Origin: Planctomycetaceae bacterium UBA969
GTDB lineage: Bacteria > Planctomycetota > Planctomycetia > Gemmatales > Gemmataceae
NCBI GenBank assembly: GCA_002303765.1
Contig: DBCB01000209.1
Coordinates: forward strand, 1-10,934
Direction of reading: 5' to 3'
Length of the DNA: 10,934 nt
A program made the translations under genes and the position numbers. Shown piece after piece: positions 1-6,928 of this stretch. The notes below the pieces were generated by a model. That model ran no database searches, had not been told where the DNA came from, and was given only the letters and a program-made list of their open reading frames with translations. Position 1 is the first letter of the stretch, and the number at the start of each line of letters is the position of its first letter.

Positions 1-43
1 GAAGGGTTTTTACCGAACGTTCACACAATAACGAATCAAATTT

Positions 44-60
44 ATCATTGTAATAATGAT
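44..60. repeat. Small A/T-rich perfect hairpin
   Basis: ATCATT (44-49) and AATGAT (55-60) are exact reverse complements around a 5-base loop. It lies in the gene-free stretch beyond the 3' end of the minus-strand TPR gene. It is A/T-rich and so thermodynamically weak; it could be a minor terminator element or chance. I see no gene in positions 1-167. Confidence 0.3.
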
Positions 61-99
61 GTTTTGTAATCTTTGGCTAAGTTTTTTAATTCAGGATAT

Positions 100-153
100 A
101 CGAGCAAACATCTACCTTCATTATATTTGAAGGTTGCGCAATTATTTGCTCGT
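100..153. repeat. Nested perfect inverted repeat, possible terminator
   Basis: Outer arms ACGAGCAAA (100-108) and TTTGCTCGT (145-153) are exact reverse complements of 9 bases. Inside them ACCTTCA (114-120) and TGAAGGT (128-134) form a second exact 7-base stem with loop TTATATT. Unpaired bases on the two sides (5 and 10) separate the stems, giving a two-tier hairpin. It starts 14 bases beyond the stop codon of the minus-strand TPR gene and could end that transcript, although the T-run expected after a classic intrinsic terminator is not immediately adjacent. It could also be the edge of a dispersed palindromic element or a binding site. The structure is seen directly; the role is inferred. Confidence 0.45.
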
Positions 154-167
154 TTAAAAATGCTTGT

Positions 168-437
168 TTAGCGCTTTACTTGTAATTGTTTGGCCTTTGC
201 AAAATCTGCATCAGCTTCTTTGATTTTACCCATGGATCGGTAAACTTGTTCGCGGTTGGTGTAACCCGAGGAATCTTTTGGGGAAAGTTCGATAGCTTTT
301 GTATAGTCTTCAATTGCTTCTTGGTTTTCACCTTGGAAGCGATGCGCTCTGCCTCGAGCTAGGTAAGCGCTCACATCTTTTGGATTTAACTCAATGGCGG
401 TTGTGCACCGTATTATATCTGCGTTAAAATCTTGCAT
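168..437 (-). CDS. Small TPR-repeat protein (89 aa)
   Basis: This is a short tetratricopeptide-repeat protein, expected to bind partner proteins; no enzymatic residues are visible. Residues about 22-54 and 56-88 each form a TPR unit, with the A-I-E-L-N/S-P-K-D turn seen at 14-21 and 48-55. Residues 1-21 look like only the second helix of a first repeat, so the protein is about two and a half repeats long. The start is firm: AAGGAG lies 5 bases upstream of the ATG on the minus strand, and an in-frame TAA (447-449) sits just before it, so no longer N-terminus exists in this frame. There is no signal peptide, so it is probably cytoplasmic. The half repeat suggests either a minimal adaptor or the tail of a once longer TPR protein. 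It is divergent from the serine hydrolase gene and no partner can be named. Confidence 0.8.
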   Translation of the reverse strand: MQDFNADIIRCTTAIELNPKDVSAYLARGRAHRFQGENQEAIEDYTKAIELSPKDSSGYTNREQVYRSMGKIKEADADFAKAKQLQVKR

Positions 438-635
438 AGGAACTCCTTATAAAAATGCTTTTAACTTGTTTATTGTCAAGGTAAAACAAAACTTTAGATA
501 GTAAAATAATCATTTTTTAAATGTTAATTCCAAAGACTGTTGATAGTAGCTTGATTGGAACACAATTATTCAGCTTCCGATGTTTGCTGCTTGGGTCATT
601 TTTTGAGGGATATTTTTTGTTGTAGCAAAGACCTT

Positions 636-641
636 TACAAT
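636..641 (+). promoter_or_regulatory. Possible -10 box upstream of serine hydrolase
   Basis: TACAAT matches the sigma-70 -10 consensus at five of six positions and lies about 50 bases before the start codon at 694. The expected -35 position holds only a T-rich run (613-619), so the assignment is weak. The surrounding gap 438-693 holds no gene that I can support. Confidence 0.25.
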
Positions 642-693
642 GTAACGTGTTTTTTTGTCTTACTCGAGTTAAATCTTAAGGGCGTAGATTTTC

Positions 694-1842
694 ATGAAAT
701 TTAAATTGTCTATAATTGCTTTTGTTTTGGCACTTTTCTTTTCTAAGTTGCTTTTTGCAGAAGCACCGGCAACTTCTTCATCTGTTTTGAAGCCCTTTGT
801 TGATAAACACGAACTTGCTGGAGCAGTAGCTTTAGTTGCTGATAAAAACAAGGTTCTGTCGGTAGAATCGGTAGGATTCGCTGATATTGCTGCTGGAAAA
901 GTTATGAAGCAAGACAATATTTTCTGGATTGCTTCTCAAACAAAACCAATGACTGCAGTTGCTGTAATGATGCTTGTTGATGATGGTAAAATTTCTCTTG
1001 ATGACCCTATAGAAAAATACCTCCCTGAATTTCGTGGCCAAATGGTTGTTGCTGAAAAAGATAACGAACGTATTGTTCTGCGGAAACCGAAACACCCGAT
1101 TACTGTTCGAGAAACACTGAATCATACAAGTGGTTTGCCATTTAAGTCTGCAATTGAAGAACCGACCTTGGATGGTCTCTCGCTTTCTTCTGCGGTTGGA
1201 AGTTATGCAATGACGCCTCTTTTGAGTGAACCTGGAACTGTATACAGGTATTCGAATGCTGGTATAAACACTGCTGCCCGTTTAATTGAAGTTGTTGGGA
1301 AAGTTAAGTACGAAGATTTCATGCAACAAAAACTATTTGACCCCCTTGGAATGAAAGACACTACTTTCTGGCCGAATGAAGCACAATCATTGCGGGTTGC
1401 AAAATCTTATCGCCCTGATGCTTCAAAAACGAATCTAACTGAATTTCCTATTAGTCAACTTATTTATCCTTTAACTGACAGGGGCCATCGTTTTCCGATG
1501 CCCGCAGGTGGATTGTTTTCTACTGCAATTGATACCTCCCTGTTTTGCAGGATGTTGTTGAATAATGGCGAACTTGACGGAAAGCGGTATTTGAGCGAAA
1601 ACGCAATTCGTGAGCTTTCGAAAAGGCAAACACCACCCGCAATTAAAGAAAGTTATGGTCTAGGTTTTTCGGTAAGTCCAGATAGTTATGGTCATGGCGG
1701 TGCGCAAGCAACTAATATGGAAATTCGTTCGGGTAAAGGTCTTGTTCTAGTATGGATGGTACAGCATGGTGGTTTTCCTGGCGATGGTGGCAAAGCTCAA
1801 GGTGCATTTAAGAATTGGGCCTTGGATAAGTTTGGTAAATGA
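694..1842 (+). CDS. Secreted serine hydrolase, beta-lactamase/class C fold
   Basis: This is an exported member of the beta-lactamase/penicillin-binding-protein-like serine hydrolase family (Pfam Beta-lactamase, PF00144), which includes esterases, D-aminopeptidases and class C beta-lactamases. Residues 1-24 form a signal peptide (basic start, long hydrophobic core, A-x-A cleavage site near residue 24). The catalytic motifs are all in place: S81-Q-T-K84 (S-x-x-K nucleophile and base), Y186-S-N188 (Y-x-N), and H334-G-G336 in the position of the K-T-G or H-x-G motif. The H-x-G form is common in esterase-type members, so I favour an esterase or peptidase over antibiotic resistance; the substrate cannot be read from sequence. 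The 382-residue length is normal. AAGGG (678-682) is a modest ribosome site 11 bases before the ATG. The gene converges on the photolyase gene with 29 bases between stops. Confidence 0.9.
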   Translation: MKFKLSIIAFVLALFFSKLLFAEAPATSSSVLKPFVDKHELAGAVALVADKNKVLSVESVGFADIAAGKVMKQDNIFWIASQTKPMTAVAVMMLVDDGKISLDDPIEKYLPEFRGQMVVAEKDNERIVLRKPKHPITVRETLNHTSGLPFKSAIEEPTLDGLSLSSAVGSYAMTPLLSEPGTVYRYSNAGINTAARLIEVVGKVKYEDFMQQKLFDPLGMKDTTFWPNEAQSLRVAKSYRPDASKTNLTEFPISQLIYPLTDRGHRFPMPAGGLFSTAIDTSLFCRMLLNNGELDGKRYLSENAIRELSKRQTPPAIKESYGLGFSVSPDSYGHGGAQATNMEIRSGKGLVLVWMVQHGGFPGDGGKAQGAFKNWALDKFGK

Positions 1843-1871
1843 TTGAGCCTAGTTAGATTTTCTTAAGTTCT

Positions 1872-3425
1872 TTAAATCATTTTTAATGACAATCTAAATG
1901 CATTGGCTTGTGATTGAATATTTTCTTTTGCTTCATCACTCAGGCGGTTTAGATTCCTGACTTGCATTCCCATTCTTGGGTTTGAAGAAAGAAGTTTTTT
2001 GTGACGCATAAGAAAATCCCAATACATCGTGGTAAATGGGCACGCATCTTCTCCTACTGATTTGGCTGGGTCGTATTTGCATTTCTTGCAATAATTACCC
2101 ATGCGATCGATGTATTTGCCTGATGCGATATAAGGTTTGGAAGCCATCACCCCTCCATCTGCGTATTGCGACATGCCAAGCGAGTTCGGGAGTTCCACCC
2201 ACTCCACTGCATCTACATAAACTGCAAGATACCACTCGTGTACTTGTGTTGGTTTTACACCATATAAAAGGCAAAATAATCCAGTAATCATTAGCCTTTG
2301 GATATGGTGGGCATAACCATGCTTTAGGGTTTGTCCAATAGCTTGGTTTAGGCAATTTAAATCAGTGTTTGCTGTCCAGAAGAAAGCGGGAAGATCGTGA
2401 TTGGCATTAAGGGTGTTGCGCTCGAGGTATTGTGGCATGTAAAGCCAGTAAATTCCGCGGACATATTCTCGCCAGCCAAGAATTTGTCTGATGAAGCCTT
2501 CGACAGATGCCAAGGGTGCTTTGCCTGATTTATAAAAATCTTCTGCTTGGGTAATAACTTTAAGAGGGTGTATGAGGTGTAGATTCATTGCTGCAGCTAA
2601 GCGGGAATGGTAAAGCCAAGGTTGATTTGTCCACATTGCATCTTGGTAATCCCCGAATTGGTTCAATCGGTTATCGAGAAAATCTTTAAGCGTATCTTCA
2701 GCTTGAGAGGAAGTTACGGGCCAATCAAAATAATCCAGATCTCCAGGATGATCGGGGTAGATTTCATTAACTAATTTGATGACTTGTTTTGTGATTTTAT
2801 CCGGAAGAAAAGAAATCGGTGATGGAAGCAGATCTGGCCCTTCTTTAGAAAAACTCTTGCGGTTTTCCGAATCATAATTCCATTCTCCACCTTCCGGTTT
2901 ATCATCCTTGCAAAGGATTTTGTGTTTCTTACGCATTTCTCGGTAGAAATATTCCATTCGCAATTGCTTGCGATCTTTTGCATGCAGGGTAAATTCTTCG
3001 ATGGTACTGAGAAAATGATCGTCTTCAAGTATTTCTAAGGTTAAACCATTTTCACTTACTGCTTTTGTTAAAAGCACCTCAACTCTGTGTTCTCCCGGTT
3101 TCCTCACTTTAACTGATAAGCATTTTGTTGATTTTAAAAACTTAGACAATTCTAATTTTAAAGAATTTGAAGCGCTTTTTGAAGTCATTTCCGTGTATGA
3201 AAAACGCATTCCCTTGCTTTCAAGTTCTTCTTTAAAATGTCGCATGGCGCTAAGAAACATTACAATACGCGCTTTATGAGTCCAGACATGGGTCGCTTCC
3301 TCTTTTACTTCAGCCATCCATATGACATCTTTGGTTGAATCGTAATCTTTAAAGAAAGATGAATTGGTTGTAAGTTGATCCCCAAGAATCAAGTACAGTG
3401 ATCTTATTTGGGTTGATTTTTTCAT
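1872..3425 (-). CDS. Iron-sulfur bacterial cryptochrome/(6-4) photolyase (FeS-BCP)
   Basis: This is a DNA repair flavoprotein of the deoxyribodipyrimidine photolyase-related family (PF04244), the iron-sulfur bacterial cryptochrome/photolyase group. Characterised members such as Agrobacterium PhrB use blue light to repair (6-4) photoproducts. The 517 residues start with the family's N-terminal Rossmann-like domain (L-I-L-G-D-Q-L near 12-18). Cysteines C358, C446, C449 and C462 have exactly the spacing I recall for the [4Fe-4S] ligands of PhrB (C350, C438, C441, C454), a constant offset of 8. H373-H374 and W398-Y399 fall at the same offset on PhrB His365-His366 and Trp390-Tyr391. The family binds FAD and a lumazine antenna (from family knowledge). 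The ATG overlaps the stop of the upstream DUF2256 frame as TAATG and has no strong ribosome site of its own, which points to translational coupling. It could instead act partly as a photoreceptor. Confidence 0.95.
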   Translation of the reverse strand: MKKSTQIRSLYLILGDQLTTNSSFFKDYDSTKDVIWMAEVKEEATHVWTHKARIVMFLSAMRHFKEELESKGMRFSYTEMTSKSASNSLKLELSKFLKSTKCLSVKVRKPGEHRVEVLLTKAVSENGLTLEILEDDHFLSTIEEFTLHAKDRKQLRMEYFYREMRKKHKILCKDDKPEGGEWNYDSENRKSFSKEGPDLLPSPISFLPDKITKQVIKLVNEIYPDHPGDLDYFDWPVTSSQAEDTLKDFLDNRLNQFGDYQDAMWTNQPWLYHSRLAAAMNLHLIHPLKVITQAEDFYKSGKAPLASVEGFIRQILGWREYVRGIYWLYMPQYLERNTLNANHDLPAFFWTANTDLNCLNQAIGQTLKHGYAHHIQRLMITGLFCLLYGVKPTQVHEWYLAVYVDAVEWVELPNSLGMSQYADGGVMASKPYIASGKYIDRMGNYCKKCKYDPAKSVGEDACPFTTMYWDFLMRHKKLLSSNPRMGMQVRNLNRLSDEAKENIQSQANAFRLSLKMI

Positions 3426-3565
3426 TAAGATGATTTCCGATTTCTTCTGCAGCGTTCAGAACAGTATTTAACATCGCTCCAAACTTTTTCCCACTTCTTC
3501 CGCCAAGAAAAAGGTCTATTGCAGGTTGAACATGTTTTTTGAGGTTTTGGTTTAATAATGTTGGT
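3425..3565 (-). CDS. DUF2256 zinc-ribbon-like small protein, start unresolved (possibly broken)
   Basis: Reading the minus strand just upstream of the photolyase gene gives a 46-codon open frame that is clearly DUF2256, a tiny family of unknown function often encoded beside photolyases. Counting from the first codon after an upstream TAG, it shows C12-S-T-C15, then R-P-F-S-W-R-K-K-W (17-25), W29, and Y-C35-S-E-R-C39-R-R. The four cysteines suit one metal site, probably zinc. Its TAA shares a base with the photolyase ATG (TAATG). The frame contains no ATG, GTG or TTG. Two readings fit: initiation at a rare ATT (3557-3559 or 3554-3556), or original initiation at TTG 3575-3577, which reads TTG CAT AAG and then meets TAG at 3566-3568. 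A GGGAA ribosome-like site (3585-3589) lies 7 bases before that TTG. Homology is firm; whether the protein is made intact is not. Confidence 0.8.
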   Translation of the reverse strand, partial: TNIIKPKPQKTCSTCNRPFSWRKKWEKVWSDVKYCSERCRRNRKSS

Positions 3566-3613
3566 CTACTTATGCAAAGTAAAATTCCCAGTACAAGCCC
3601 ATTAATGTCGTTT

Positions 3614-3642
3614 ATTATTAATAGACATGTGGTTTTTGTTAA
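3614..3642 (-). promoter_or_regulatory. Sigma-70-like promoter for DUF2256-photolyase operon
   Basis: On the minus strand TTAACA (3642-3637) and AATAAT (3619-3614) each match the -35 and -10 consensus at five of six positions and are separated by exactly 17 bases. A transcript would start near 3607, about 30 bases before the TTG codon at 3577 and ahead of the GGGAA site. The position supports co-transcription of the DUF2256 frame and the photolyase gene. No light-responsive operator is recognisable. The rest of the 3643-3789 gap is A/T-rich leader for the divergent gene, with only weak -10-like boxes (TAAAAT 3714-3719, TATAAA 3764-3769). Confidence 0.45.
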
Positions 3643-3789
3643 AGTAAATAATTTGAGGTTTATCTTTTTTATCTTTTCAGTCTTATACACTTACATTTAC
3701 TTTTGTATTACCGTAAAATTTAAATAGGTATATGATTCGTGAGTTGGGATTTGCTTTGGTTGATATAAACAATTGAATTCGAGGTTTAA

Positions 3790-5022
3790 ATGGAAAAGAT
3801 ACTTTTTCTACTTCTTGCTTTTTTTCCTGCCAAGGATGCGAATTGGCCAAGTTATCGTGGTCCCTATGGTGATGGCCATTCCGATGCCTCAAGTTTGCCT
3901 TTACAATGGGACGAGCAAAAAAATGTTCGTTGGAAAACTCCTGTTTCTGGTAAGGCGTGGGCATCGCCTGTGGTTTGGGGGAATCAAGTTTGGCTCAGCA
4001 ATGCTACCGAAAAGGGTGACAAGTTAAGTGCCATTGCCTTGGATATCAATACAGGCAAAGTGATTTTTGATATTCCTTTGTTTACTATTGAAAAGCCGAT
4101 GTTTACTCTTCCTGCAAATAGCTATGCTACCCCCACTCCTGTAATTGAAGAGGGTAGGGTGTACCACCATTTTGGCAGTGCGGGGACGGTTTGCCTTGAT
4201 ACTAAAACAGGTAAAACCATTTGGGCTAGACAAGATATACCTTGTAACCATCATCGCGGTCCTGCTTCTTCTCCTATCATTTTTGAAAACCTTTTGATTC
4301 TTACCTTCGATGGCTTTGATGTTCAATATCTCATTGCCTTGGATAAAATTACTGGGAAAACAGTGTGGAAGAAAGATCGGTCCATTACTTATGGCACTGA
4401 AAATGGTGACAATAAAAAAGCGTTCTCAACTCCCTCTGTATTTAAGATTGATGGCAAAAACCAATTGGTTAGCGCTGCAGCCGTTGGAACTGTGTCTTAT
4501 GACCCTGCCACTGGTGAAGAACTTTGGAAAGTTCATCATGGCGGTATGAATGCATCTTGCAAACCCATAATGGTTAATGGGAAGGTTCTTGTAACGACTG
4601 GGGATGGTGGGTGGAAATTGTTTGCAGTTCGACCAGATGGCAAAGGGGATGTAAGTACTACACATGTTAGTTGGAAAACTATTAAGAATGTGCCACAGTA
4701 TTCAACACCATTAGTGGTTGGAAATCAGGTATTCATGGTAAGCAAAGACGGTATTTTTTCTGAACTAGATTCAGAAACAGGCGAGGTCGTAAGGACCGAA
4801 AGATTGGCTGGAGCCTTTTGGACATCCCCACTTTTTGCTGATGGGCGCATTTATTTGTTTAATGAGCAAGGCGGTGGCTATGTTGTTCAAGCAGGAAAAG
4901 ATTGGAAATTAGTTGCAACAAATAAATTGGCAGATGGTTGTATGGCATCTCCTGCTGCAGTCGGAAAAAATATTATTGTTCGAACTAAAACGCATGTTTA
5001 TTCTCTGGAAAATAAAGACTAG
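3790..5022 (+). CDS. Secreted PQQ-like beta-propeller (BamB-like) protein
   Basis: This is an exported beta-propeller of the PQQ-binding-like repeat family (PF13360 type). It begins with a short signal peptide (residues 1-18), followed by W19-P-S-Y-R-G-P-Y-G-D-G, a start very typical of planctomycete members. Blade signatures of the form L-D-x-x-T-G-K/E-x-x-W recur at about 83-93, 136-145, 184-193, 237-246 and 326-334, with repeated S/T-P-V/L-V strands between them, consistent with 6 to 8 blades in 410 residues. There is no separate catalytic domain and no cytochrome motif (C-x-x-C-H), so it need not be a PQQ dehydrogenase; BamB-like scaffolding or ligand binding is equally possible. GAGG (3781-3784) lies 5 bases before the ATG. 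It is followed by the ABC-F gene 55 bases later on the same strand, but no functional tie is evident. The specific role is unknown. Confidence 0.9.
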   Translation: MEKILFLLLAFFPAKDANWPSYRGPYGDGHSDASSLPLQWDEQKNVRWKTPVSGKAWASPVVWGNQVWLSNATEKGDKLSAIALDINTGKVIFDIPLFTIEKPMFTLPANSYATPTPVIEEGRVYHHFGSAGTVCLDTKTGKTIWARQDIPCNHHRGPASSPIIFENLLILTFDGFDVQYLIALDKITGKTVWKKDRSITYGTENGDNKKAFSTPSVFKIDGKNQLVSAAAVGTVSYDPATGEELWKVHHGGMNASCKPIMVNGKVLVTTGDGGWKLFAVRPDGKGDVSTTHVSWKTIKNVPQYSTPLVVGNQVFMVSKDGIFSELDSETGEVVRTERLAGAFWTSPLFADGRIYLFNEQGGGYVVQAGKDWKLVATNKLADGCMASPAAVGKNIIVRTKTHVYSLENKD

Positions 5023-5077
5023 TTTTAGTTTTTCTTGTTTATTTTATCGCTCTGTTTTAATTTGATATGAGGTTTTC

Positions 5078-6913
5078 ATGGCTGTGTTGCTTAGTGTGCA
5101 GGGGCTTACAAAAGCCTATGGCGTGCGTCCTTTGTTTACCGAATTAACATTTGATCTTTCTGCGAATGAACGGGTAGGCTTGATAGGCCCTAATGGTGCT
5201 GGTAAATCCACGTTATTGAAAATTCTTGCAGGTAAAGAAGAATTAGATTCAGGGACTCGATCATTGCGCAGGGCAACAAAAATGGGGTTTGTTGCTCAGG
5301 ATGATGTTTTTCCTCAAGGGCTTTCCGTTCAAGATATTATTCGGGCCCGATTGGATGGCGAATCTCTAGAAGACCATGAAAAAGAAACCCGTATTAGTAA
5401 AGTCTTAACTCGCACTGGATTTGATGATTTTGATAAACCGGCCCACTTGCTTTCTGGCGGGTGGAGAAAAAGGCTTGGTATTGCCAGAGAAATGGCGCTC
5501 GAACCCGATCTTCTTTTACTTGATGAGCCAACCAACCATCTAGATATTCCAGGGATTGTTTGGTTGCAAAAACTTCTCAGGGCTTCACCTTTTGGGTATT
5601 TGGTAGCTACCCATGATAGAGCTTTTTTGCGTGGTGTTGCTGATGAGATCCTTGAAATTAACCGTGTTTATCCAGGTGGTTTTTATCGAGCCCCGGGCAA
5701 TTATGATCAGTTTCTTGAACACAGAGAAATCTTTCTCGATGGTCAGGCTCGTATGCAGGAATCTGTAGCTAACCAAGTTCGAAGGGAAACCGAGTGGTTG
5801 GGGCGTAAGGCCGCTGCTCGTACTTGTAAGGCTACTTCACGCATCGATGAAGCTGCCAAACGAAGGGGTGAACTTAAAGAACTTCAATATCGGACTGCTG
5901 ACTCTGGGGCTGCTGGTTTGGATTTTGTTGGAACAGGTAGGCAGACTCGCAAGCTTATGAATGCTATTGGTATCGCCAAATCTTTTCCTGGGCGAGATTT
6001 GTTTTCAGGCATTGATATTCAATTAAGCCCCGGTACTAAACTTGGTTTACTTGGGCCAAATGGTAGCGGGAAAAGTGTGCTACTTAAAGTTCTTTCAGGG
6101 GAACATAAGCCCGATGTCGGTACAGTCACCGAGGCCGAGGGCTTAAGGAAAGTTATTTTCGAACAAGGCCGAACCGCCCTTAATCATAATGTTACTTTGA
6201 GAAAGGCCCTATGCCCAAATGGTGATATGGTTGCCTATCGTGATCGCCAGATTCATGTTGTTGCATGGGCAAAACAGTTTTTATTTAAAGTAGAGCAACT
6301 TGATGTGTTAGTTGGCGCTCTTTCGGGGGGTGAGCAAGCTCGTTTGCGTATGGCTCAAATGATGCAACAGCCTGCTGATTTGCTGTTTTTGGATGAGCCT
6401 ACCAATGATCTAGATATTCCCGCGCTGGAAGTTCTTGAAGATACTTTATCTGATTTCACTGGGGCATTGGTCATCGTTAGTCATGATCGTGAATTATTGG
6501 ACCGAATTTGCACCGAAGTTATAGGGTTGGATGGTCGGGGCGGTTCTGCAATGTATGCCACGGTTCAACAGTGGTTGAATGTCTTTGAAAAAGCTGCAGC
6601 GAAAGAGCAGAAGCTTTCCAGTAAGAACACAGGTAATACCACCGTGAATTCTTCTGCCAAATCTGCACCTTCAAATCCAAAGCGAAAGAAATTGAGCTTT
6701 GCAGAGCAGCAGGAATATGACCAGATGGAAGCGAAGGTTATGGTCGCTGAGGAGAAGATTATTGTCCTTCATGAAGAAGTCGAAAAATCAGCTACCGCAG
6801 GTCATTTGGTTTTGACCAATGCCTGTAATGCTCTTGAAAAAGCCCAAAAAGAAATCGAGATGCTTTACAACCGTTGGCAAGAGTTAGAGCAAAAACTTGA
6901 CGGCAAGAGCTAG
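5078..6913 (+). CDS. uup: ABC-F family ATPase, Uup-like
   Basis: This is a cytoplasmic ABC-F protein: two nucleotide-binding domains in one chain and no membrane segments, acting on ribosomes or on branched DNA intermediates rather than in transport (family knowledge). Domain 1 has Walker A G37-P-N-G-A-G-K-S44, signature L-S-G-G-W (125-129), Walker B L-L-L-L-D-E (145-150) and switch H179. Domain 2 has Walker A G326-P-N-G-S-G-K-S333, signature L-S-G-G-E (415-419), Walker B ending D-E (439-440) and H469. The region between them (about 205-290) is the charged ABC-F linker. A basic, low-complexity stretch (510-538) leads to a C-terminal coiled coil (about 540-608), the Uup-type C-terminal domain; together with L-S-G-G-W this favours Uup over EttA or YheS. 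The length (611) is normal. GAGG (5069-5072) is 5 bases before the ATG. All ATPase residues are intact. It converges on the next gene with 15 bases between stops and no visible terminator hairpin. Confidence 0.92.
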   Translation: MAVLLSVQGLTKAYGVRPLFTELTFDLSANERVGLIGPNGAGKSTLLKILAGKEELDSGTRSLRRATKMGFVAQDDVFPQGLSVQDIIRARLDGESLEDHEKETRISKVLTRTGFDDFDKPAHLLSGGWRKRLGIAREMALEPDLLLLDEPTNHLDIPGIVWLQKLLRASPFGYLVATHDRAFLRGVADEILEINRVYPGGFYRAPGNYDQFLEHREIFLDGQARMQESVANQVRRETEWLGRKAAARTCKATSRIDEAAKRRGELKELQYRTADSGAAGLDFVGTGRQTRKLMNAIGIAKSFPGRDLFSGIDIQLSPGTKLGLLGPNGSGKSVLLKVLSGEHKPDVGTVTEAEGLRKVIFEQGRTALNHNVTLRKALCPNGDMVAYRDRQIHVVAWAKQFLFKVEQLDVLVGALSGGEQARLRMAQMMQQPADLLFLDEPTNDLDIPALEVLEDTLSDFTGALVIVSHDRELLDRICTEVIGLDGRGGSAMYATVQQWLNVFEKAAAKEQKLSSKNTGNTTVNSSAKSAPSNPKRKKLSFAEQQEYDQMEAKVMVAEEKIIVLHEEVEKSATAGHLVLTNACNALEKAQKEIEMLYNRWQELEQKLDGKS

Positions 6914-6928
6914 TTTAATTTGCTTTAT

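Noticed and set aside
474..479. A perfect TTGACA -35 box on the minus strand upstream of the TPR gene
   Set aside because: At 17-base spacing there is no -10 match; the only tolerable one (TTTTAT at 19 bases) would place the transcript start on the ribosome site itself.
521..625. A 34-codon plus-strand ORF (MLIPKTVDS...) between the TPR and serine hydrolase genes
   Set aside because: There is no ribosome-binding site, the composition is not protein-like for a small exported or regulatory peptide, and the sequence is best read as A/T-rich intergenic DNA.
694..1842. Serine hydrolase as an antibiotic-resistance beta-lactamase
   Set aside because: The third motif is H-G-G rather than K-T-G, and the general sequence is closer to the broad esterase/peptidase branch of the family; nothing nearby suggests a resistance locus.
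1853..1897. Inverted repeat TTAGATT...AATCTAA between the convergent serine hydrolase and photolyase genes
   Set aside because: The stem is 7 A/T-rich bases around a 31-base loop and the right arm lies inside the photolyase coding end; too weak to call a terminator.
3349..3690. A 113-codon minus-strand ORF starting MYKTEKIKK
   Set aside because: It is the wrong frame over the DUF2256 coding region and overlaps the photolyase start. The neighbouring frame shows a conserved cysteine/tryptophan domain while this one resembles nothing.
3539..3727. A 62-codon plus-strand ORF in the photolyase/beta-propeller gap
   Set aside because: It runs antisense to the DUF2256 frame and its promoter, and encodes a low-complexity F/I/V-rich product with no ribosome site.
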